DNA of 34,007 bases from NCBI GenBank assembly GCA_002404215.1, contig DHJG01000097.1, forward strand, positions 1-34,007, in the 5' to 3' direction. The notes beneath the pieces are model-generated. The model made no database searches. It saw only the letters and a list, made by a program, of their open reading frames with translations, and was not told the origin of the DNA. The position numbers were made by a program, and so were the translations under genes. Shown piece by piece: positions 16,817-24,698 of the stretch. How positions within the stretch are numbered: position 1 is the stretch's first letter; each line of letters starts with the position of its first letter. The stretch comes from Desulfosporosinus sp. UBA4726. Lineage in GTDB: Bacteria; Bacillota; Desulfitobacteriia; Desulfitobacteriales; Desulfitobacteriaceae.

Positions 16817-17491
16817 TGAACTAGGCACAAACAAGGTCGTGTCATTGCTGATCAGATTAATGGACTACCTGCCTGCTTTGCTCCAGTTATGGAACTTCAG
16901 TACTTTAAGCCTTTAATCTCAATATTGGTCTTGACTCCACTCATTATTATCCCATGCATACAAATATACGATTAAATTATTTGATGAACAAGAGGACGGA
17001 CGTCTACTAAAGTACCAGTTTTCGGTAATAGGGAGCTAAAAAACTTGATGTAGTAGCGACAGCAATTAAATAAGCGCTATTGTAGCAGATCTCACCGATC
17101 TAGATTTAGGCTACGCACTGCAATTTGCCATCGCTATTGATATGCTCAGACATGCCGCTACGACGTAAGAAAACATGCGTTTAGGGGATAGCAAAGGAAT
17201 CACAGGTGATGCCTTAGAAAAGCGCTTATAGGCCTCGGAAAGGCTCTGTATTCTGGATGTCCGAGAGCCAGAAGAAGTGGCATCTAACCCATTGTCGCTT
17301 GAGGGGACGAAGGTCATTTCGTTAGGCAAACTTCGGAAACGTTGGACGGAGATCCCAACGGATTCTTAATTGTTACAGTGTGAATTAGGAATTAGGTGTA
17401 TGAAGCAGCTTGGATGCTCCAAGGAAAAGGTATCAGTCAAGGAACTTTTATCGAAGGAGGAGTCTCAGTTGGAAGTGCTTACTTTAAATAG
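16817..17491 (+). pseudogene. Decayed CoA-disulfide/persulfide reductase with C-terminal rhodanese domain
   Basis: No open frame spans this stretch, yet recognisable pieces of a pyridine-nucleotide disulfide oxidoreductase (Cdr/NPSR type) fused to rhodanese follow each other in the right order across all three frames. KQGRVIADQINGLPA (from about 16829) is in one frame; GTSVL*AFNLNIGL (16891) and HYYP (16942) in a second; YTIKLFDEQEDGRLL (16965) in a third; LDVVATAIK (17044); DLTDLDLGYA (about 17088); then rhodanese LDVREPEEV (17253), CELGIR with the would-be active-site Cys (17379), and YEAAWMLQGKG (about 17399) ending at TAG 17491. Internal stops, frameshifts and deletions show it is dead. 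The N-terminal FAD half is missing or unrecognisable; FTFANF and VLRDAE near 16660-16730 may be further scraps. Intact homologues reduce CoA disulfide, polysulfide or persulfide with NAD(P)H. Confidence 0.8.
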
Positions 17492-17843
17492 GCTTAACAT
17501 ACTATTTGATTGCTATAAAAATATGTAAGCTTAGCTACATCGGTGCTTACTTGTTTTTCCTACTGAAAACCGCGAGAAAAGTGGGTATATGCGGTCTTAA
17601 TATATATTATATAGCACCCACTTCTTGGTCATAACAATATAGTGGAATGAGCACAAAGACTCTTATGAAATTATATGATCAGATTTATGTATTGTTGCAA
17701 TCTATATTCTGTATTGTACGAATAGAACACAAGGTGTTAAATTAATAACAAGGACAGACAAGTATTAATTTGCACAAGCAGTATTATTTCCGAGTATCCA
17801 AACGTTTCATTATTCTCTTTAATAGTTTACGGAGGTGTCATTA
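17492..17843 (+). promoter_or_regulatory. Gene-free leader of the ferredoxin-dsrABD unit
   Basis: AT-rich, without ORFs. A weak hairpin GTAAGC (17525-17530) with GCTTAC (17545-17550) is followed by TTGTTTTT and may be the old terminator of the pseudogene. AAGTGGGT (17579-17586) pairs with ACCCACTT (17616-17623) across a 29-base loop. A 16-base palindrome, described separately, lies at 17735-17750. I do not see a convincing -35/-10 pair; TTGCAA (17695) with a poor -10 at 17718 is the best available. Confidence 0.45.
17735..17750 (+). promoter_or_regulatory. Palindrome TGTTA-N6-TAACA upstream of ferredoxin-dsrAB
   Basis: Perfect 5-6-5 inverted repeat, TGTTA AATTAA TAACA, 93 bases before the ferredoxin start. 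The 5-6-5 geometry matches that of CRP/FNR-family dimers, although the half-site is not a known consensus. Regulatory function is inferred. Confidence 0.4.
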
Positions 17844-18032
17844 GTGTTTATCGTAACAATTGATGAAGATCTGTGCTCAGGATGCAACTCTTGTTCTGAA
17901 GGATGTCCAGCTCACCTGCTTGGCTTCAGTGACGACAAAGCTCATGTTATCGGTGATGAAACTGAATGCATGGGTTGTGAAAGTTGTACAGCCGTATGTC
18001 CGACAGAAGCCATCAGTATCGCTGAAATGTAA
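17844..18032 (+). CDS. 2[4Fe-4S] ferredoxin
   Basis: Small soluble electron carrier of 62 residues with two clostridial-type cluster motifs: CSGCNSCSEGCP near residues 11-22 and CMGCESCTAVCP near residues 43-54, each CxxCxxCxxxC followed by Pro. The start is GTG 17844, 8 bases after GGAGG (17831-17835); an in-frame GTG at 17835 falls inside the ribosome-binding site. It lies 33 bases upstream of dsrA, in the same direction, and no terminator separates them, so it is probably co-transcribed and a candidate partner of DsrAB or DsrMK. Its acidic composition is typical of such ferredoxins. Confidence 0.94.
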   Translation: MFIVTIDEDLCSGCNSCSEGCPAHLLGFSDDKAHVIGDETECMGCESCTAVCPTEAISIAEM

Positions 18033-18065
18033 AAATCCTAAAAACTAGATTACGGAGGGTGTGCC

Positions 18066-19289
18066 ATGACAGAAAAGAAAACGCCTCTACTAGACGAACT
18101 AGAAAAAGGCAAATGGCCCAGTTTTGTGACGGAAATTAAACGTGCCGCAGTAAGAAGTGCCTCTGCAGCTGAATTGCTTCCACTCTTAGAAAGATCCTAT
18201 AGAGAGCGCATAGGCCACTGGAAACACGGCGGAATTGTTGGAGTCAGAGGTTACGGCGGCGGTGTAATCGGTCGCTACGTCGATGTTCCTGAAGATTACC
18301 CGAATCTCGCTGAATTCCATACTGTTCGTTTGCTTCAACCCTCGGGCTGGTTCTACAATACGAAGACACTTCGTACTGTTTGTGATATTTGGGAGAAACA
18401 CGGTAGTGGTTTGACTAATATGCACGGTTCCACTGGGGACATTATTCTGCTAGGTTGCAAAACAAATGAAATTCAACCTATTTTCGATGAATTCAGCGAG
18501 GCTGGTTTTGACTTAGGTGGATCCGGTTCTTGCCTGCGAACGACTAACTGTTGCGTAGGACCAGGACGCTGTGAACATGCGTGCTATGATACGCTTGATG
18601 CCTGCTATAATATTACTAATGAATTCATGGATGAACTTCATCGTCCAATGTGGCCTTATAAGAGTAAGATTAAATTCTCTGGCTGCGCTAATGATTGCAC
18701 ATCATCGATTGCCCGCTCCGATTGCTCTGTCATTGGAACCTGGCGCGATACATTAATTATTGATCCAGTCGCTGTCAAGGAATATGCAGCTAATGGATAC
18801 CCTATCAAAAGCCAGGTTTGCGATAAATGTCCAACTAGCTGCCTAACCTACAATAAAGAGACCCAAGAGCTCACAATTGTTGGCGAAGAATGCTCGCGTT
18901 GTATGCATTGTATCAATATGATGCCTAAAGCTATTCACCCAGGCAAAGAAAAAGGTGCGACTATCTTGATCGGTGGAAAATCGACGATCGTTCAATCCGC
19001 ATTCATGTCTTGGGTTGTAGTACCGTTCATGAAACTCGAAAGTGAAGATGATTATGAGCCATTTAAAGAACTCATGCGCGGCATCTGGGAGTGGTGGGAT
19101 GAAAACGGTAAAACTCGTGAGCGGATTGGTGAAACAATCTATCGCTTAGGAATGGGTAAATTCCTCCGTGAAACGGGAATTCCGCCCGTACCGCAAATGG
19201 TCTTCCGTCCACGTGCTAACCCCTATGTTTTCTGGAACCAAGACGAGCTTGACAAGTCCGGAACAATGCTTGATGGATCAGCTCTATAA
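18066..19289 (+). CDS. dsrA: Dissimilatory sulfite reductase alpha subunit (DsrA)
   Basis: Alpha subunit of the alpha2beta2 siroheme enzyme that reduces sulfite in the last step of sulfate respiration. The 407-residue protein has the siroheme/[4Fe-4S] cysteines C156 and C162 (CLRTTNC, CX5C) and C207 and C211 (CANDC, CX3C), and an inserted ferredoxin domain with CDKCPTSC and CSRCMHC. PSGWFYNTKTLR and NMHGSTGDI are conserved DsrA segments. ATG 18066 follows GGAGGG. Its partner dsrB begins 36 bases downstream. The cysteine pattern indicates an intact catalytic subunit. Confidence 0.98.
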   Translation: MTEKKTPLLDELEKGKWPSFVTEIKRAAVRSASAAELLPLLERSYRERIGHWKHGGIVGVRGYGGGVIGRYVDVPEDYPNLAEFHTVRLLQPSGWFYNTKTLRTVCDIWEKHGSGLTNMHGSTGDIILLGCKTNEIQPIFDEFSEAGFDLGGSGSCLRTTNCCVGPGRCEHACYDTLDACYNITNEFMDELHRPMWPYKSKIKFSGCANDCTSSIARSDCSVIGTWRDTLIIDPVAVKEYAANGYPIKSQVCDKCPTSCLTYNKETQELTIVGEECSRCMHCINMMPKAIHPGKEKGATILIGGKSTIVQSAFMSWVVVPFMKLESEDDYEPFKELMRGIWEWWDENGKTRERIGETIYRLGMGKFLRETGIPPVPQMVFRPRANPYVFWNQDELDKSGTMLDGSAL

Positions 19290-19325
19290 TATTCTCAAAA
19301 AGTAGCTAACGAGAGGTGGATAACA

Positions 19326-20396
19326 ATGGCTGTAGTAAAGGCTAAATTAGACCAAGGACCTCCTAATTATAAAGAAATGCTTCCCCCGATTATTACTGAA
19401 AACTATGGTAAGTGGGCATACCACGAAATCCCTAGTCCAGGTGTACTCAAGCACGTTTCTGAAAGCGGCGCAGCACTTTTCAGTGTTCGTGTAGCTTCTC
19501 CCCGTTTGGTTAGTATCGATTTCATTCGTGATATTTGTGTACTCGCAGACGATTATTGTGATGGATTTCTTCGCTTCACAACCCGTAACAATGTAGAATT
19601 TTTAGTTTCGGACGAAGCTAAGCTTAACCCATTGATGGATGCTTTAAAGGCTAAAGGCTATTGCATTGGCGGAACAGGGCCATCCATTAGTAATATCGTT
19701 CACACACAAGGTTGGATTCACTGTCATACTGCAGCAACCGACGCTTCTGGCGTAGTTAAAGCTGTCATGGATGACTTGTATGAATATTTTGATACCATGA
19801 AGCTCCCTGCTAAGTTAAAAATGGGCTTAGCGTGCTGCTTGAACATGTGTGGAGCAGCCCACTGCAGTGACATTGCCATTGTTGGAGTTCATCGTACCCC
19901 TCCTGTAATTAATCATGACGTTATCCGAAAAGGAACTGAGATCCCAAGTCTCGTAGCCAGTTGCCCTACCGGAGCTATTCGTCCTGATCCTAAGAACAAG
20001 AGTGTTAAAGTGAACGATGATAAATGCATGTATTGCGGTAACTGCTATACAATGTCACCTGGAATGAAACTCAACGATGCGAGAAACGATGGATTAGCAA
20101 TTCTTGTTGGTGGTAAAACCTCCAATGCACGTTCTGCCCCTAGTTTCTCACGCATGGTCATTCCTTTCCTGCCGAACACTTCTCCTCGTTGGCCTGAAGT
20201 GGTTGCAGCAGTCCGTAACATCATTGAAGTATGGATTGCTAATGCTCAAAAAGGTGAACGTATTGGAGAATGGGTCGAGAGGGTTGGCTGGGAAAGATTC
20301 TTTAGCTTGACTGGGATTCCATTCTCTGATATGCTAATTGACGACTACATCTTTTCAAGAGAAACATTCCGAACAGGTGCAGCATTTAAGTACTAA
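19326..20396 (+). CDS. dsrB: Dissimilatory sulfite reductase beta subunit (DsrB)
   Basis: Beta subunit of sulfite reductase, 356 residues, assembling with DsrA. It has the DsrB cysteine set C133 (WIHCHTA) and C170-C171-C175 (ACCLNMC) for the siroheme-coupled cluster, plus a ferredoxin domain with SCPTGAI and CMYCGNC. TTRNNVEFL and GGTGPSISNIVHTQGW are typical of the beta subunit. RBS GAGAGGTGG is close to ATG 19326. dsrD follows 39 bases after the stop. In characterised enzymes the C-terminal arm of DsrC inserts between the A and B subunits; no dsrC is present here. Confidence 0.98.
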   Translation: MAVVKAKLDQGPPNYKEMLPPIITENYGKWAYHEIPSPGVLKHVSESGAALFSVRVASPRLVSIDFIRDICVLADDYCDGFLRFTTRNNVEFLVSDEAKLNPLMDALKAKGYCIGGTGPSISNIVHTQGWIHCHTAATDASGVVKAVMDDLYEYFDTMKLPAKLKMGLACCLNMCGAAHCSDIAIVGVHRTPPVINHDVIRKGTEIPSLVASCPTGAIRPDPKNKSVKVNDDKCMYCGNCYTMSPGMKLNDARNDGLAILVGGKTSNARSAPSFSRMVIPFLPNTSPRWPEVVAAVRNIIEVWIANAQKGERIGEWVERVGWERFFSLTGIPFSDMLIDDYIFSRETFRTGAAFKY

Positions 20397-20435
20397 TTTA
20401 ATTTACAATATAAAATTAGAAAGCTGGTATCTCAA

Positions 20436-20657
20436 ATGCAAAAAGGACCTGCTAGTCCCGAAGTAAAAGCCAAGATTATTGCTTATCTTGAAACAGTGAC
20501 CAAAGCTAAAAGTAGAGATGTTGCTGTAGCTATCGGTGAGAAAAAAGGCGATGTTGATAACGCAGTCAAAGAGCTTACTGCAGAAGATATCGTTGAATAT
20601 CTCTACATTACTACCACCTATATCTGCTTAAAAGGTAAGGTCGGAGCACCAGAATAA
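20436..20657 (+). CDS. dsrD: DsrD: winged-helix allosteric activator of DsrAB
   Basis: A 73-residue protein matching DsrD in size, position right after dsrB, and sequence (SPEVKAKIIAYLETVTKAKS, then the wing and YLYITTTYICLKGK). DsrD has a winged-helix fold and was long thought to bind DNA, but work on sulfate reducers showed that it binds DsrAB and raises its activity. Its presence is a marker for the reductive direction of the pathway, since sulfur oxidisers generally lack it. The ribosome-binding site before ATG 20436 is weak (AGCTGGTA region), suggesting coupling or low expression relative to dsrAB. Confidence 0.94.
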   Translation: MQKGPASPEVKAKIIAYLETVTKAKSRDVAVAIGEKKGDVDNAVKELTAEDIVEYLYITTTYICLKGKVGAPE

Positions 20658-20723
20658 TTCAATATTAATCCTGGATGGATTGACCAATTAAATTGAATGT
20701 TCTTTTCCGGATACTCTTTATAG

Positions 20724-20799
20724 ACCATCTTTAGTATATCTATTCCCTGTAATGCTGATTCTTTCAGATTCAGCTTACAGGGAATAAGCTAAGGATGGT
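20724..20799 (+). terminator. Long interrupted hairpin between dsrD and dsrN
   Basis: Three coaxial stems: ACCATCTTTAG (20724-20734) with CTAAGGATGGT (20789-20799), one T-G wobble; TATTCCCTGTAA (20741-20752) with TTACAGGGAATA (20775-20786), perfect; GCTGA (20754-20758) with TCAGC (20770-20774). TAATTTTTAAT follows. It is probably a terminator or attenuator ending the dsrABD message, or a 3' stabiliser of it. Confidence 0.75.
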
Positions 20800-20858
20800 T
20801 AATTTTTAATGCTGATTCCTTGTAAGCTCAAAATAACTCCAAGAAAGGTGTGGGTGTT

Positions 20859-22319
20859 ATGTTACCTTTCACTGATATAAATGAATTGAGTATCACAAAT
20901 GTCCCCCGCTTAGTAATTGGAGCACCTCATGGGCGAAGCGGAAAAACAACATTTACCTTAGGGTTACTCAGAGCATTTGCTCGACAAGGTATGGCAGTTC
21001 AGCCCTTTAAGAAAGGTGCAGACTATATTGACACCAGTTGGCATACAGCTGCAGCAGGGTGTACCAGTCGAAACTTGGATTCTTTTTTTATGAGAAAACA
21101 GGAAATATGTAGTTCTGTGTCTAATCAATCCTTTGGAAAAGCTATAACTATCATTGAAGGGGCAATGGGACTTTATGATGGTTTAGACTTGCAAGGAAGC
21201 AGTTCTACTGCTGAAATCGCCAAAATAACTCGCTCACCTGTTCTTTTCGTGATAGATGCAACTCGCATGACCCGTAGTATTGCAGCTATGGTGATGGGCT
21301 ACCAGCATTTTGATCCGAACGTGCAGATCGTGGGTGTGGTTTTAAATAAAGTGGCACGGGCCCGTCATGAAAAGATCGCTCGCCAAGCTATCGAAGAATT
21401 CTGTAAAATCCCTGTTGTGGGGGCAATACCTAAAGATGTGAACTTATGCATTCCGGATCGACACCTTGGCCTTGTTACAAAAGGCGAAATGGTTGAAACA
21501 GATAAGTTGCTTGATTATTTTGCGGATGTTATTTCTGCAAATGTGGATTTACAAAAAGTCCTTACTTTGGCTCAAAGCGCACCAGATCTACCCTTGTTTA
21601 AGGAGACTCATGTTCCTAACTTAGAGAAATACACGCTAAAGAGTCAGATACCAAAAATTGGGGTTATCCAGGACGCAGCCTTTAGTTTTTATTATCCAGA
21701 AAACTTGGAAGCCTTAAAGAAATTAGGAGCCGATGTGATTCCTATTAACAGCCTCATAGATAGCCATCTTCCGGGAGACCTTGATGGGCTCTATATTGGA
21801 GGAGGGTTCCCAGAAGTCTTTGCTGCTGAGCTTGAGAAAAATACAGCATTGCGCAGTGATATCAGAAAGGCGGGAGAAAAGGGGCTGCCAATTTACGCGG
21901 AGTGTGGTGGACTTATGTATCTCGGCCGCTCAATTCAGACTTCTTCTCAAAACTTTGAAATGGTCGGTTTACTGCCACTCGATTCTCAAATGGAAAGTAA
22001 GCCACAAGGTCATGGGTATACGATCATGGAAGCCAATTCTGACCAGAATTGGTTTGCTGAAGAGACGGAAATTAAAGGCCATGAATTTCATAATTCCCGG
22101 GTGATTAATTTGGATCCTTATGTTAAATTTGGATTAAATGTCAAGCGAGGGCATGGAATTGATGGGCAACATGATGGAATTTGTTATAAGAACGTATTTG
22201 CTGCGTATAATCATATACATGCTCTGGGGTGTCCGGAATGGGCGGAACGAATGGTGACGTTAGCTGTTAGTTACAACCAGACTAAATGGACTCAGATTAC
22301 GCAAGCAGCGGACTATTAA
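20859..22319 (+). CDS. dsrN: DsrN: CobB/CbiA-type siroheme amidase (cobyrinate a,c-diamide synthase family)
   Basis: A 486-residue two-domain enzyme. The N-terminal dethiobiotin-synthetase-like ATPase domain has the P-loop GAPHGRSGKTT and FKKGADYIDTSWH. The C-terminal class I glutamine amidotransferase domain has IYAECGGLMYLG with nucleophile C349, then GHEFHNSR and AYNHIHALG with the catalytic His. By family it uses glutamine and ATP to amidate tetrapyrrole carboxylates. Its place next to dsrABD, with no other cobalamin genes, points to the siroheme amide of DsrAB, though true CbiA activity cannot be excluded. I choose ATG 20859 (after AAAGG); GTG 20850 overlaps the ribosome-binding site. 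The preceding hairpin suggests lower or separate expression. Confidence 0.88.
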   Translation: MLPFTDINELSITNVPRLVIGAPHGRSGKTTFTLGLLRAFARQGMAVQPFKKGADYIDTSWHTAAAGCTSRNLDSFFMRKQEICSSVSNQSFGKAITIIEGAMGLYDGLDLQGSSSTAEIAKITRSPVLFVIDATRMTRSIAAMVMGYQHFDPNVQIVGVVLNKVARARHEKIARQAIEEFCKIPVVGAIPKDVNLCIPDRHLGLVTKGEMVETDKLLDYFADVISANVDLQKVLTLAQSAPDLPLFKETHVPNLEKYTLKSQIPKIGVIQDAAFSFYYPENLEALKKLGADVIPINSLIDSHLPGDLDGLYIGGGFPEVFAAELEKNTALRSDIRKAGEKGLPIYAECGGLMYLGRSIQTSSQNFEMVGLLPLDSQMESKPQGHGYTIMEANSDQNWFAEETEIKGHEFHNSRVINLDPYVKFGLNVKRGHGIDGQHDGICYKNVFAAYNHIHALGCPEWAERMVTLAVSYNQTKWTQITQAADY

Positions 22320-22336
22320 TACTATAAGCCATATAC

Positions 22337-22363
22337 AAAGGCCTTCCCGAAGGGAGGGCTTTT
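22337..22363 (+). terminator. Terminator of dsrN
   Basis: AAAGGCCTTCCC (22337-22348) pairs with GGGAGGGCTTTT (22352-22363) over 12 positions with two G-T wobbles and loop GAA; the T run continues to 22364. It marks the end of the dsr locus. Confidence 0.87.
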
Positions 22364-22747
22364 TAGTCTATTCATTCCAGCCACAAAGTTTAACTTCGAG
22401 TTGGTTACACCTAACTATTTCGGCGGCTTGCCATTTGGTAATCTTCTACTCAAACATTCTTTTTTGACTCGTCTTTGTTACATGGACACTTGTCCATTTA
22501 GGACGGCCTGAGTGCAACTTGGCTGCCGCTTTTGCTATTTATTGTATTCTTTATCACTTTTTCGATATAATAAAGAGTGGTATGCTGGCGTAAACTCTCT
22601 ATCGATGATATTATTAAATGATATGATAGGCTTATTTATTTAATATCAAAAATTATACAGTCTTCCTCATCCCATTATTCACTACCACAATAGATTTATT
22701 AAGTGAGACAAGAAATTTAAAAAAACCAAGGAGGGGAGAACCTCATC
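22364..22747 (+). promoter_or_regulatory. Gene-free region upstream of the LysR gene, with palindromes
   Basis: No ORF. It contains the perfect palindrome ATGGACA-CT-TGTCCAT at 22482-22497, upstream of the promoter at 22542-22571, and CTATC (22599-22603) with GATAG (22625-22629) enclosing two ATGATAT direct repeats downstream of it. LysR proteins usually autoregulate through such sites, but assignment is inferred. Confidence 0.45.
22542..22571 (+). promoter_or_regulatory. Sigma-A promoter for the LysR-nitrilase unit
   Basis: TTGTAT (22542-22547), 18-base spacer, consensus TATAAT (22566-22571). This leaves a leader of about 170 bases before the LysR start at 22748. Confidence 0.55.
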
Positions 22748-23689
22748 ATGGAGCAACATTTCCTTGTATTTAAAGAGGTTGCAGAAACAAAAAATATCAC
22801 CTTATCTGCTAAAAAGCTCCACATGAGTCAGCCTAGTATCAGTTTGCAGATTCAGAATTTGGAAAACCAGTATGGAGCTCGATTTTTTGACCGTACCAAT
22901 AAAGGGGTTACTTTAACTAAAGCAGGTGACATTTTCTATGCACATATCCGGAATGTCTTGGACATTCTTGCGAATGCTAAGGAACAGATCATTGCTTTAT
23001 CCAAAGATCAGAGAGGTCTGATCTATCTCGGCGCTACTTTGACGATTGGAGAATATATCCTTCCCCATATTTTGGCGTATTTATATAAGACTCACCCAGA
23101 CGTGGACTTTAAAGTGAAGATTGCCAATACCGAGTCTATTTCACAAGATGTTTTGGAGAAAAAAATTCATATTGGCCTTATTGAGGGCCCAGTCCGCCGT
23201 CATAAAGACTTAAAGGTGGAGAGCTTCTGGGAAGATGAGTTAGTGGTTGTGTTGCCCTATTTTCATCCTTGGGCAAACAGAACTAGCATTACCCTATCTG
23301 AACTTCCAAGTGAGCGTCTGGTGACACGTGAGGTCGGATCTGGAACCCGCAGGGTAATGGAGATGGCTCTTCAAGAGAGAGGGCTTGAGCCGGAGGAATT
23401 GAATATAACGATGGAGCTGGGAAGTACCGAGGCCATCAAACAAGTGGTCTCCGCGGGACTTGGTATCACGATCATCTCTTCGCTGACCGTTCGACGGGAA
23501 TGCGATCAAAAGATCTTTAAGGCCTTAAAGATTCAAGATGCTCCGGTTTATCGACCACTCAGTATTCTCACCAATGCCCAATCCACTCAAAACAAAGATG
23601 AGCGTCTTTTGATCGATCTACTCCATGATCATGAATTACTATCGGCTGTTTTAAGTAAGGATTATAATGAGTTAGCGGATATCGAGTAG
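22748..23689 (+). CDS. LysR-family transcriptional regulator
   Basis: A 313-residue one-component regulator. The N-terminal winged helix-turn-helix (residues about 3-62) is canonical: FKEVAETKNITLSAKKLHMS, QPSISLQIQNLE, and FDRTNKGVTLTKAG in the wing. A linker helix and a periplasmic-binding-protein-like effector domain (about 90-300) follow, with VTREVGSGTRRVMEMAL and GLGITIISSLTVRRE, resembling the CysL/CbbR-like branch. The effector is unknown. RBS AAGGAGGGGA precedes ATG 22748. The nitrilase gene begins 27 bases after the stop and is probably co-transcribed. Lying directly downstream of dsrN, it is a candidate regulator of sulfur metabolism, which is inference from position only. Confidence 0.9.
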   Translation: MEQHFLVFKEVAETKNITLSAKKLHMSQPSISLQIQNLENQYGARFFDRTNKGVTLTKAGDIFYAHIRNVLDILANAKEQIIALSKDQRGLIYLGATLTIGEYILPHILAYLYKTHPDVDFKVKIANTESISQDVLEKKIHIGLIEGPVRRHKDLKVESFWEDELVVVLPYFHPWANRTSITLSELPSERLVTREVGSGTRRVMEMALQERGLEPEELNITMELGSTEAIKQVVSAGLGITIISSLTVRRECDQKIFKALKIQDAPVYRPLSILTNAQSTQNKDERLLIDLLHDHELLSAVLSKDYNELADIE

Positions 23690-23716
23690 GCTGAATAGCC
23701 GGGAAGGATAGAGAAA

Positions 23717-24565
23717 ATGAAAACGAACTGTCGGATTGGACTTGTTCAGATGGAATCCATCGTTGGAGAGACTGAGCAAAATTTTCAGAGAATCATTCAT
23801 TTAGCTGAAACTGCCAAAACTCAGGATATATCAATACTGTGCTTTCCTGAATGTGCCTTAGATGGATATTCTCCGCAAGATGCATCGGAACTGGGAAATA
23901 CACTGGAAAGCATATGGATTAGCCGCCTAAGAGAGTGTTCCCAAGACCTAGGAATTACTCTTTTAGTAGGAATGGTGGAGCATGGAGCAGACCAGCTTAA
24001 ACCCTTCATTTCTCAGGTTATCTTATCTCCTGATGCAGAACTGGCAGTTTATCGCAAAGTTCATTTGGGTCGGAGTGAATTGGAATACTTCACACCTGGA
24101 GACAATTTTCCTGTTTTTAACGCTCATGGAACCACTTTCGCCGTCGGAATCTGTTGGGATTGGCATTTTCCAGAAATGGCGGCAATATATTCTCTCAAAG
24201 GTGCGGAGCTTTTATTTGCTCCCCATGCTTCTCCCGTGATAGCTGGCGATCGAAAAGAAATCTGGTTACGTTATCTAGGAGCACGTGCCTATGATAATTC
24301 AGTTTATCTAGGAGCATGTAATCTAATCGGAACCAACGGAAGATCAAAGGAATATAGCGGAGGGTCCTTAGTCATTGGCCCCAAAGGGGATGTGCTTAGT
24401 GAATCTTTCTTCAAGGAAGAAGCAATACTGGCAACTACTCTTTCTGCTGAACGAATTAACCTTCTACGCCGTCCAGACCGTATTTCGATGCGCGATACCT
24501 TTTTTCTAGCGGATCGACGTAAGGAGCTTTATCATGAATTGATAGAGTTGGATACAAAATTTTAA
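23717..24565 (+). CDS. Carbon-nitrogen hydrolase (nitrilase superfamily)
   Basis: A 282-residue cytoplasmic amidase of the nitrilase superfamily. The Glu-Lys-Cys triad is visible as E45 (CFPECALDGY), K114 (YRKVHLG) and C146 (VGICWDWHFPE). ARAYDNSVYLGACN, GGSLVIGP and the C-terminal RRPDRI are further family segments. It fits the omega-amidase/carbamoylase-type branches rather than true nitrilases, but the substrate cannot be named. RBS GGAAGG lies before ATG 23717. Coupled to the LysR gene 27 bases upstream, so its substrate or product may be that regulator's effector. It ends near the bidirectional hairpin at 24649-24685. Confidence 0.88.
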   Translation: MKTNCRIGLVQMESIVGETEQNFQRIIHLAETAKTQDISILCFPECALDGYSPQDASELGNTLESIWISRLRECSQDLGITLLVGMVEHGADQLKPFISQVILSPDAELAVYRKVHLGRSELEYFTPGDNFPVFNAHGTTFAVGICWDWHFPEMAAIYSLKGAELLFAPHASPVIAGDRKEIWLRYLGARAYDNSVYLGACNLIGTNGRSKEYSGGSLVIGPKGDVLSESFFKEEAILATTLSAERINLLRRPDRISMRDTFFLADRRKELYHELIELDTKF

Positions 24566-24648
24566 TGAATTTTAAAGGCCTATCACCGTTGCATTAAAAG
24601 CTAGAGATCGTACTATGAGAAGTAGGTTATAGATTTAAATAAAAGAAA

Positions 24649-24685
24649 AAAACCTTCCCACGCATTTAAAGCTTGGGAAGGTTTT
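24649..24685 (-). terminator. Bidirectional terminator between the nitrilase and zinc-ribbon genes
   Basis: AAAACCTTCCCA (24649-24660) pairs perfectly with TGGGAAGGTTTT (24674-24685), loop of 13. On the minus strand it is followed by a long T run, so it mainly serves the zinc-ribbon gene; on the plus strand it has four T and may also end the nitrilase transcript. Confidence 0.85.
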
Positions 24686-24698
24686 AACTATCAGCAAT

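Noticed and set aside
17111..17329. 72-codon open frame on the minus strand in the dsrK-ferredoxin gap
   Set aside because: It lies antisense to the recognisable rhodanese pseudogene fragments, lacks a ribosome-binding site and resembles no known protein.
17740..17750. CprK (dehalobox, TTAAT-N4-ATTAA) site upstream of ferredoxin
   Set aside because: The half-sites and spacing of the palindrome here (TGTTA-N6-TAACA) do not match the dehalobox.
20660..20858. Cobalamin or other riboswitch in front of dsrN
   Set aside because: The structure here is a simple coaxial hairpin. I see no B12-box-like conserved segment or multi-branched aptamer layout.
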